Positions 1 to 6,599 of a stretch of DNA of 17,928 bases are shown here, in pieces. Source of the stretch: Cyclostephanos tholiformis (taxonomy: Eukaryota; Bacillariophyta; Thalassiosirophyceae; Thalassiosirales; Thalassiosiraceae); contig JALLPB010000308.1 in the NCBI GenBank assembly GCA_036939975.1, positions 1 through 17,928 of the forward strand, written 5' to 3'. Each line of letters starts with the position of its first letter. Positions within the stretch are counted from its first letter, which is position 1. A program made the translations under genes and the position numbers. The notes beneath the pieces were generated by a model, which saw only the letters and a program-made list of their open reading frames with translations, ran no database searches and was not told where the DNA came from.

Positions 1-215
1 AATTAAATATAACAATAAATTGTATTGCGACACATTAATTGGATCTAATAATTGTGCGCTACGATATGATCAAATTAATTGTTATGACAAATTAGTATAC
101 TATACTAGATACAATAATTACTGATAGATCAACTTGGAATTAGTCCAAAGAAATTAATGTTCAATAGATCAAATATTGGGTCTACAGAGGATAAAAAACA
201 ATAAACACCCGATGA
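1..215. other. AT-rich DNA without a recognisable gene
   Basis: The first 215 bases are strongly AT-rich, with recurring ATTAATTG/ATAATTG words, and no coding pattern is visible on either strand. Short reading frames crossing into the following repeat have no recognisable content. It could be spacer or the decayed edge of the relic that follows. Confidence 0.5.
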
Positions 216-299
216 GGAGCACTCCGGGTGCAGTGATCCAAAAGGAGCACTCTGGGTGCAGTGTTCCTTTTGGAACACTCCAGGTGCAGTGTTCCACCG
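216..299. repeat. Three tandem 28-bp palindromic repeats
   Basis: Three contiguous 28-bp units start at 216, 244 and 272. Each follows the pattern GGARCACTCYRGGTGCAGTG followed by WTCC and four variable bases. Unit 3 contains a perfect inverted repeat, GGAACACT/AGTGTTCC, around an 8-base centre; units 1 and 2 keep most of that symmetry. There are no spacers between units, so this is a small tandem array and not a CRISPR. It sits immediately upstream of the frameshifted relic at 301-890. A protein-binding array or a transposon subterminal repeat are both possible; the sequence does not decide. Confidence 0.8.
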
Positions 300-300
300 C

Positions 301-890
301 TTTTCCCTCACCAAGAATGGGATGACGATCTTGTTCTCGCAAGGAATTAGTGTGATGTGTTTTGACACGCATCGATTTCAGGCGGTGATGGGCTCAAAGT
401 ACTCCGTGTCCTTGTTGCGCATCATGGCCTTCGACAACTACCACAACAAGGTGATTCCCGACGCAGGGGGACAGTTTTGGGGGGGCCCCCAAGTGATCCA
501 GCTTCGTGAGAAGTGCACGGGGACCCCTGTGATCCACACGTCTACCCCACAAGCTTCAAGATCGAGGGGGCCCAGCAGTACAACACCCTGGCGCACTGCC
601 GGGTGCAACTGGCGGTCCAGCGCATCTCGAGATTGGCGGGAACCCACAGCGAGTCATCAACCTGTTTGACATCCGGTTGCTGAGCCAAGAAAGCCGTGAT
701 GACCATGACAACCATGGCCACCCCCCCTCCTCCTCATCAGCGTCATCACAAGAAGAGAAAGTAGGTGAGCTACGTCATTAACGCTGTCCAACGCCTCAGC
801 ATCAGCAAAGAGGAGGGAGAGGAGGAGGACAACTACGGCAATATGGACTTCGATGATGAAGGGGATAATGAGTTTGATGGAAGCCTCTAA
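301..890 (+). pseudogene. Frameshifted coding relic with acidic C-terminus, family unknown
   Basis: Coherent protein-like sequence is spread over changing frames. Frame 1 covers about 301-540 (includes LLRIMAFDNYHNKVIPDAG). Frame 3 covers about 520-645 (includes FKIEGAQQYNTLAHCRVQLA and VQRISRLAGTH). Frame 2 covers about 641-784 (includes RVINLFDIRLLSQESRDD). Frame 3 resumes at 765-890 (SYVINAVQRLSISKEE, then a Glu/Asp-rich tail ending in TAA at 888-890). The acidic tail and clean stop suggest the true C-terminus of a once-functional protein. At least three frame changes are needed, so it is read as a pseudogene; introns at the junctions are less likely because no convincing splice sites are seen. 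The family is not recognised. The GC content is clearly higher than the flanks. Confidence 0.5.
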
Positions 891-939
891 CTTTAGTTTA
901 GTTTCATATTTTATTCTTAGTAACATATTTTTTACTACC

Positions 940-1000
940 TGTAACACTCTAGCTGTAACATCATCTGTGTAACGTAGGTAGTTACATGTAACATTGTAAC
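940..1000 (+). promoter_or_regulatory. TGTAAC box cluster upstream of the plastid-protein gene
   Basis: TGTAAC occurs on the plus strand at 940, 954, 968, 987 and 995, and inverted (GTTACA) at 981. The first three are spaced by exactly 14 bp. The cluster ends 62 bp before the ATG at 1063 and lies between the stop of the upstream relic (890) and the gene, where promoter and 5' UTR are expected. Function as a transcription-factor array is inferred from number, spacing and position only. Confidence 0.5.
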
Positions 1001-1062
1001 AGGTTTCCCTCAACCTCACTCTGGTATTTCACGCAAGAGAACGTCAGAACACTCCAACGACC

Positions 1063-2043
1063 ATGAGGAGTAGAAATACCTTCCTCGTCGTGCCATGCCT
1101 CGTGGCATCGCCGTCATCCCTCGCGTTCAAAAGCACGAGCAGCGGTTTCAATAGCGGAAGCGTCGGCGGCACATCTTCCCCGGGCGGTGGCTACCGACGA
1201 CCGCCGCAGGACGGTCGATCGCGGTCGCACATTTCCATTCGGCAGCAGCAAACCTCGGGCGCAGTCCTCCTGGTCCTCGCCGGAGCAGACGATGAGGACC
1301 CTTCTTCCAACTCTTCCTTTTCATTATCTTCGTCGGCGGCAGCGACGATCGAAGTATTGGAAAATGTCGAGCAGCGCCGATTTTCCGCCGCCGCGACCGA
1401 GAAGGCCGAGATCCTCGTCTTCGCCGGGGGCGACGACGACGACGCGTCCGCGACCGCGACTGCGACTGTCGGGGCCGCGACAGGCTCGGTCAACGAGCGA
1501 CTACTGTCCGAGATCCAGGCCTCCCTCGACAAGGAGAAGTACGGTCCCCCGAAGACGCGGGAGTACTTCAAGGAATTCCGCTCCCAGAAGTCCGAGGAGG
1601 AACGTCGGCGGTCCATCGAGGAGGCTCGGGACCTCAACGGCGTCAATCCCCTCGTGTGCATCGGGGGGGCAGGATTTGCGTGGGCGTGTGCGGGGGCGCT
1701 GTGGGCGCTCACGACCTACCTCGGCTATCTCTTCGCGTCTCACCCCGTCGACGTCGAAAGCGTCTACTTCGTTCAGCGATTGGAGTCCGTCTTCCGAAAC
1801 GTCGTCGTTGGACTGGCGTCCCTCGCGTCAGGATTCTTCGGCGTCGTCGGCGTCGGCATCTTCTTGCTGGGGGTGCGGGTGGCGTACGGCGTGATGATGG
1901 GGGAGCTGGATCCCACGCCCATCAAGCGACCGAAGTCTGAGGAGATCGTGCTCCCGGACGTGTGGGGGCTCATGACTGGGAAGAGGCCCAATCGACGGGG
2001 GAAGCGCGGCGGCGGGGGGGAGAACAATCCCTTCGGCTTGTAA
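1063..2043 (+). CDS. Plastid-targeted two-helix membrane protein, DUF3082-like
   Basis: A 326-residue intron-less protein. Residues 1-21 form a signal peptide (basic start, hydrophobic core, SPSSLA) followed by Phe22, which resembles the ASA|FAP site used by diatoms and relatives to enter the red-algal-derived plastid. Residues 23-140 are low-complexity (Ser, Gly, Ala, Asp-rich), with a loose internal repeat of the type LVxAGxDD near residues 70-78 and 117-126. Residues 140-190 are charged (KEKYGPPKTREYFKEF, then Glu/Arg-rich). The conserved core has two membrane helices, about 196-224 (NPLVCIGGAGFAWACAGALW) and 245-278 (RNVVVGLASLASGFFG...), joined by a short loop. This arrangement resembles DUF3082 proteins of cyanobacteria and plastids, whose function is unknown. 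The C-terminus (residues 285-326) is hydrophilic and Gly/Arg-rich. The start is the first ATG after the AT-rich leader and gives a sound presequence. The gene is GC-rich with G/C-ending codons. The family call comes from pattern recognition, not a search. Confidence 0.75.
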   Translation: MRSRNTFLVVPCLVASPSSLAFKSTSSGFNSGSVGGTSSPGGGYRRPPQDGRSRSHISIRQQQTSGAVLLVLAGADDEDPSSNSSFSLSSSAAATIEVLENVEQRRFSAAATEKAEILVFAGGDDDDASATATATVGAATGSVNERLLSEIQASLDKEKYGPPKTREYFKEFRSQKSEEERRRSIEEARDLNGVNPLVCIGGAGFAWACAGALWALTTYLGYLFASHPVDVESVYFVQRLESVFRNVVVGLASLASGFFGVVGVGIFLLGVRVAYGVMMGELDPTPIKRPKSEEIVLPDVWGLMTGKRPNRRGKRGGGGENNPFGL

Positions 2044-2047
2044 ATTT

Positions 2048-2073
2048 ATCATAGATTCCTCAAAATCTATGAT
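2048..2073 (+). other. Hairpin in the 3' UTR
   Basis: Arms ATCATAGATT and AATCTATGAT pair perfectly (10 bp) around the 6-nt loop CCTCAA. The hairpin starts 4 nt after the TAA of the plastid-protein gene. It has no U-tract, so a bacterial-type terminator does not fit; a 3' end-processing or stability element is possible. Confidence 0.55.
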
Positions 2074-3240
2074 GCTTGAGGCTTGCAATGCCTCTCTTCC
2101 GCTAGATCTACTTTGTTTTGTTTTTTTCAGTCAGTAATAATGCAGCGAGTTTGACTAGAGATGGTCCCCTTTTAGTCGGGGGAGATGAAACCTATCCCAA
2201 CAATGTCTCTAAAAAGAAGGCAAGTCTTAACAAGAAAACCCAGGAAAAGCTGTTCCCGAAAGCTGTTGTGCTCGAAATCCTTAATTCTTGCCACCGTAAT
2301 ATCTGTGGCACAAACCGGAGTTCGGAATAGTGGATACCTAGTGTGTGACTTGTAAAGTAAATTTCGTTCAAAACTTTTTCATGTAGATGGAAGTAGTAGA
2401 TGGTCTACTGCCCTTTCTTTGCAACTTGCTTTGCAAGCATTCTTGCCCAGTGTGATGGAAAAAGGGAGGCGTCCTGTCCTTGTTGTGAGGATATATTGCA
2501 TGCCCCAATTTGGACTGCTGATAGATAGATGTATTTAGTATTTATGATGAAAACTATTGCCTACCCTCTGCCAGCAGCACCATTGTTGACTCATTTTCCT
2601 CATGTGATGAACATAGAAATGGCTTCTCAACTTCCTACTAACTGCCTTAAATTTCATTGGGAAAGAAACTTTTGTTGCTTAGATTATACTTATAATGCCC
2701 AATCCTTCATTGTAGAAATAAGCAATATAATAATAACAATGATAGAAATGTTATCAGTAAACCATATGAAGACTCTGGTGTACTACTTGTACCCTATCGT
2801 TACTGTAACCATGCAGGAATAATGATAATTATAATATTTTATGATTGGCTGAATTAGTGTTTCTGATGCTGTGTCTGGACTGCTTAAATCTGAAGGATTA
2901 TGCATTAAGATCAACATTCTAGATAAGATTTCTATGGCAACAACTGAGTGACTCATTCAACATCAACTGCAACAATCAGATATTAATGTTTTGTGTTTGG
3001 CAATCAGTCTACTAATTACGCATCACCCCTGGTAATTTCTCTGCAAGTCATTTTGTTGTAATTACTATTACCTTTGCCAAAGCATTTCTAGTCATCGTAT
3101 CCAAAAATTTACCCGCTAATAACTTATTATGATGTTGTTACAAAACACCTAATTTACTTATGATGTTGGATGTACGTATGTTAACTACCTACCTTCATCA
3201 TGAATTCTACTACTTGAAAAAGCCACATGTGAGAGCTCCA
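2074..3240. other. Spacer, no supported gene
   Basis: AT-rich beyond about 2500, with only short frames. An open frame at 2118-2330 (70 codons, Lys/Ser/Asn-rich) follows a TTTTTTTCAG tract that resembles a 3' splice site, but no upstream exon or recognisable domain supports it. A Cys-rich stretch near 2400-2500 is broken by stops in every frame. No clear terminal repeats were found here. Confidence 0.45.
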
Positions 3241-3244
3241 TTAA
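3241..3244. repeat. TTAA target-site duplication, left of element A
   Basis: TTAA directly abuts the left terminal inverted repeat of element A. The same four bases follow its right end at 4594-4597. TTAA duplication is the hallmark of piggyBac-superfamily insertion. Confidence 0.7.
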
Positions 3245-3963
3245 GATATGGTGCAAGTCAATGTGGGGCACAAAGTCACACCAATACTTTCTATCAGGTT
3301 ATTTTTGTACCAAGTTTTACGTATGCAATGAGGTTGTAGGTTGTGACATCACAAGAATGGCCACAAAACACAAGGTATAAAAACCATGAGCATGGTGGTG
3401 GAACCGCTCATCCCTCCAGCGGCTTCAGCTGCCCAATCTGACACATGTGCAACCTCTAGAGGGGGTCGGGCAAAGCAACCGGTCAAAGAAACCTTGTAAA
3501 ATATAGTATATATAGATATTAATATATTTCTACTGACATCGGTATTTTTTACAAATTGATTGCCCGCCAAGGACAATGGTCGCTAAATTGGCATCCATTG
3601 TTGTCATCGGTGGGCAACCATATAAACAAATAGACTAAAAATATGGTGAAATTTATTATCATAGCTTTTCATTAGTCTAAATTATGTATTACAATGTTAA
3701 TTATCTCTGCAAAATCATTCATGATGATGAAATGTATCTCCGTTGCTGGCCATTTTGATGACTTTCTAGATGCGCCAGTGTTACGCTGGATGCATCACCC
3801 AATAGAGGAGGTTCAGAGCTTCACTAGCCACTGGACACTGCTATCGGGCAAGAATTTGCTCCATATTGCACCAATGGCTGCCAGTGTCACACAAAAAACT
3901 TTAACAAAAACTCACCAATTTCGCTGGCCATTTCGATGGCCGTGGTGGTGCACCAGAATGATA

Positions 3964-4220
3964 CTACCACTCATATAACAATTGAAATGTAAAATGAGCC
4001 TGACTAAGGGTTAGCTAAAGGTTAGTTAATGGTTAGCTAAGGGGTAGAAATTGCCTAGGAATTAGTACATGGCTACAAGTCTATGCTAGTCTAAAATTGG
4101 TTCCAAAAAACTCCACTGGAATTGGAATCGGTATATCACTACGAGGCTTGCTACACCATGTAATTCCTAACCCTTAGAATGCTCAATTACCTAAGGTTTC
4201 AATTGATATAAGAGCGGTAG
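3964..4220. mobile_element. Nested 257-bp MITE with TA target duplication
   Basis: Terminal inverted repeats of 24 bp lie at 3964-3987 and 4197-4220 (21 of 24 match; outer part CTACCRCTC, inner part CAATTGAAA). TA flanks both ends (3962-3963 and 4221-4222), as for Tc1/mariner-type elements. The interior holds tandem GTTAGCTAA-like words near 4009-4042 and no coding capacity. Removing the insert joins GCACCAGAATGATA to CCGCACGCATCGCCCAATAG. This restores the internal repeat seen at about 3771-3812 in the same element and at the matching place in B, which amounts to an empty-site comparison within the window. Confidence 0.85.
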
Positions 4221-4533
4221 TACCGCACGCATCGCCCAATAGAGGAGGTCCAGAGCTTTGGTTGAAGCCATTTGATGCTGGTATTGGTCAATTATTGTGG
4301 CTGCTAGCATCATTTGGACTTGCATTTCATCATCAACTCGTTGAAGAGGAGCTTCAGATGAAGTCAGACTCCATTTAACAATAAAGGTGCATAATGAGAT
4401 GGGATAGAGGTAACTAAGATAACTGAATGATTTGTTGGGGGTTTAAACTAGCAAGTTATTGTTTAAACAATTGATTTCTATCAGGCATTGGTTTACCTAA
4501 AATTAGCTTGAAGATCTTAATTTTTGACAATGA

Positions 4534-4568
4534 AAAAACTTGTAAAAAGTGACATTTTACAAGTTTTT
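4534..4568. other. Subterminal hairpin of element A
   Basis: Perfect 14-bp stem, AAAAACTTGTAAAA (4534-4547) with TTTTACAAGTTTTT (4555-4568), around a 7-nt loop. It abuts the inner edge of the right terminal repeat. Element B has a hairpin in the same place with two compensatory base-pair changes. The left end of A has no equivalent hairpin. Confidence 0.8.
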
Positions 4569-4593
4569 GCCCCACATTGGCGTGTACCATACC

Positions 4594-4597
4594 TTAA
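4594..4597. repeat. TTAA target-site duplication, right of element A
   Basis: The right-hand partner of the TTAA at 3241-3244, directly after the terminal CCATACC of element A. Confidence 0.7.
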
Positions 4598-4871
4598 CAG
4601 TACATAGCTGGTTGACCATGATCTATATACGGTATGATACAAACTGATGGATGAGGACTACTCATTGTGCTCTACCCCCCTGGTACCTCTCTTGCTGCCG
4701 CTCGTTGTGCCAATTTGTATTCTACCACCCCCAGTGTTTTGCATTGAGCATGTTGTCTATTGTGTTTTTCCTCTTGTTTCACACATTCAGCACCTCTTAT
4801 TTTTTGATTACATGAGAATTTATTACATTATGAATTGTGAATATCTGCTAAATTGTGCCATTACTTCTGTT
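4598..4871. other. Spacer between elements A and B
   Basis: 274 bp between the two related elements. The open frame 4647-4934 crosses it and enters the left terminal repeat of B; its hydrophobic Leu/Pro/Val-rich product has no recognisable domain and is treated as chance. No promoter or RNA gene is seen. Confidence 0.4.
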
Positions 4872-5350
4872 GGTATGGTGCACACCAATGTGGCGCACGA
4901 AGTAATGGCTTTAACCTTTCACTATAGAAGGTAATTTTGTACCATTTTTTTACATACAACGAGCTCGAGTCCGTGCAATAACAGCCAAAACACACAAAAA
5001 TTAGCACAAACACTGCAACCATGGGGGCGGAGCTGATTGCCCCTCCAGGAACACAGATCTGATGGATTCACACTATTGAATGCATGGGCAATCCATCCAA
5101 GGCTTTGGCCGAGGCCGTGGATGAAAAATTATTGTAGTAGAAAATCATATAGATATTAATATTTTTATTGACCTCTATTATTTAGTATGGAACATCAACC
5201 ACCAGTTTACAACAATGGTGGTCAAAACAGAATCCATTGTCATCAGTGGGCAACCAAATCATACAATTAAACTAATAATAACATAATTAACAAGCCTACG
5301 TTTTGGTTTGCTGTGGTTAGGTCAATGACAAAATCATTGACAACGAACAA

Positions 5351-5700
5351 ATGCACCTCTGTCCAACAAGTTTCGATGGCCGAACTGATGCACCAGTACA
5401 ATACCATGCACATTGCCTGATGAAGGCAGTCCAGGGCTTCACTCAAAGCCATTGGATGTCATCATTGGGCAAGTACTCACGTTGTATCACCCAGACAAAC
5501 AACAGGGTCACATCCCAACATGACAGAAAATGCACCATACTTGCAGGCCCTTTTGCTTGCTGTGGCAATGTGTTGGTACAATACCAAGGGCATCACTCCA
5601 TAGAGAGATTCCAGGACTACAACAGAAGCCACTGGTTGACACCTCTGGGCAAGTATGCGGGTGATAGTGGGCAATTGGACAAAATTTTCTTGCTTTTTTG
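5351..5700 (+). repeat. 180-bp internal tandem repeat of element B with an open frame
   Basis: Two diverged units run from 5351 and from 5530 (ATGCACC at both starts; GTACAATACCA at 5396 and 5576). The spacing of 179-180 bp equals 60 codons. One plus frame stays open through both units (5351-5701). The units read similarly at protein level: AVQGFTQSHWMSSLGKY in the first and RFQDYNRSHWLTPLGKY in the second. Element A carries EEVQSFTSHWTLLSGKN in its equivalent unit (about 3809-3860). An ancestral repeat protein or simple duplication of non-coding DNA would both explain it; no known domain is recognised. Confidence 0.65.
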
Positions 5701-5925
5701 AGTTTTTTCATCATCGACCAGCTGAAAAGGGGGCTTGGATGACATCAAGGCCTCTAATAACAATAGGGGTAGTATGACACATCAATCAAATGGGAAGGAT
5801 TTAAGGAAAATGATCTGATACTTAGGCAGGTAGTCTAACATAGCTGATAATGTTAAAGCACTAGTTTTCTGAATTGCGTTGCATTGGCTAAAAGTAGCTT
5901 GTTAATCTCAGTTGTCAGACACGGT

Positions 5926-5960
5926 AAAACCTCTTAAAATGTTACATTTTAAGAGTTTTT
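5926..5960. other. Subterminal hairpin of element B
   Basis: A 15-position stem, AAAACCTCTTAAAAT (5926-5940) with ATTTTAAGAGTTTTT (5946-5960), with one C/T mismatch (5930 opposite 5956) and a 5-nt loop. Relative to the element A hairpin, pair T-A became C-G and the neighbouring G-C became T-A, so pairing is kept while the sequence changed. Confidence 0.8.
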
Positions 5961-5989
5961 GTGCCACATTGGCATGCACCACACCTGTA

Positions 5990-6190
5990 CGTGTGTTGTT
6001 GTATTGTTATATTGATGTGTTCTAATATTTGTTATTGCCCTGTTGTTATATTGTTGTGTTGTTATACTGTCGTGTTGTTATATTTTTTAGTTGTTATGTA
6101 TTGTTGTGTTTTTATATTGTTGTGTTGTTACTGTATTATTTATTGTTGTGTTGCTATACTGTTGTGATGTTATATTTATGTGTTGCTATC
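5990..6190. repeat. Degenerate TGTTG(TTATAT) simple repeat
   Basis: About 200 bp of irregular TTGTTGTGTTGTTATAT-like units begin right after element B. Similar DNA (TATTGTTGTGTTGTTATTG...) resumes at about 6600, past the candidate MITE at 6196-6593. The open frame over this tract (5961-6167) encodes only Cys/Val/Leu/Tyr low complexity and is not a gene. Confidence 0.75.
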
Positions 6191-6195
6191 AATTA

Positions 6196-6593
6196 GTCTG
6201 GACAGAGTCCAAAATGATGCCACGAGCATTTTTAAACTTTGAGTATGAATTTTGTATGATTTCATAGTGGAACCCATACCCCCCAATACAAAAGTTGGAG
6301 AGCTCACTCTCAGCTTTCCACAGATGTGTGGTTTGTCCCGGATCCAATTCCCTTGCACAAACTGTCCATTCTCCCACACCAGCTTTGATGTTGCTGCCAG
6401 CATCATTTTCTGAAACTTAAGAATTGGTTTGTGACATACATTTTCTACACACTTTGTATGAGGCCTGAGAAGCAGGTTTTCTACTAGATAACCCTACTTT
6501 TTCATAGTTTAATTCTTATGTAGTTTCTGATGCCAAAAATGACGCTGCCAGATCTGCAAGTATCACTGGTAGGGTCAGATCCTGTGCCCAGAC
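6196..6593. mobile_element. Candidate 398-bp MITE inside the TGTTG repeat
   Basis: Short terminal inverted repeats GTCTGGACAGAG (6196-6207) and, on the other strand, GTCTGGGCACAG (6582-6593) match at 10 of 12 positions. TA flanks both ends (6194-6195, 6594-6595). The same TGTTG-type simple repeat occurs on both sides, as expected if the insert landed inside it. On the minus strand a 75-residue stretch between stops (about 6189-6415) contains NFCIGGYGFHYEIIQNSYSK, which looks protein-like but is not recognised. The terminal repeats are short, so this is weaker than elements A and B. Confidence 0.5.
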
Positions 6594-6599
6594 TAAACA

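Larger units (their letters stand above)
3245..4593. mobile_element. Element A: TTAA-flanked non-autonomous transposon
   Basis: A 1349-bp element with 26-bp terminal inverted repeats at 3245-3270 and 4568-4593 (22 of 26 match; outer part GRTATGGTRCA, inner part CAATGTGGGGCA). Both ends abut TTAA. The interior is colinear with element B: shared blocks include TATAGATATTAAT (3511 here, 5148 in B) and ATCCATTG...TGGGCAACCA (3593 here, 5232 in B), at nearly the same distance from each left end. A 257-bp MITE is inserted at 3964-4220; removing it and one TA copy gives 1090 bp, against 1114 bp for B. No transposase domain is recognised inside, so it must have been moved by a transposase encoded elsewhere, plausibly piggyBac-like given TTAA. 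A subterminal hairpin lies at 4534-4568. The frame at 3694-3978 encodes part of the internal repeat and runs into the nested MITE. Confidence 0.85.
4872..5985. mobile_element. Element B: second, diverged copy of the A family
   Basis: A 1114-bp element with 26-bp terminal inverted repeats at 4872-4897 and 5960-5985 (22 of 26 match), recognisably the same as those of A (shared CCAATGTGG core). The interior is colinear with A but heavily diverged at many sites and lacks the nested MITE. The flanking four bases are TGTT (left) and TGTA (right), not TTAA, so the target duplication has decayed or the insertion used a degenerate site. It contains two 180-bp tandem units and a covarying subterminal hairpin at 5926-5960. 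The copies are in direct orientation, 278 bp apart. No transposase is recognised; an open frame at 5351-5701 translates the internal repeats. Confidence 0.82.

Noticed and set aside
216..299. A small CRISPR array
   Set aside because: The 28-bp length fits CRISPR repeats, but the units are contiguous with no spacers, and the rest of the window is eukaryotic.
2118..2330. A 70-codon gene after a TTTTTTTCAG tract
   Set aside because: No domain, no upstream exon with a matching 5' splice site, and composition like the spacer.
4534..4600. Helitron 3' end (terminal hairpin)
   Set aside because: The hairpin is followed by a terminal inverted repeat and TTAA, not by CTRR at the terminus; Helitrons have no terminal inverted repeats or target duplications.
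5961..6167. A 68-codon Cys/Val-rich open frame
   Set aside because: It is translation of the TGTTG simple repeat.
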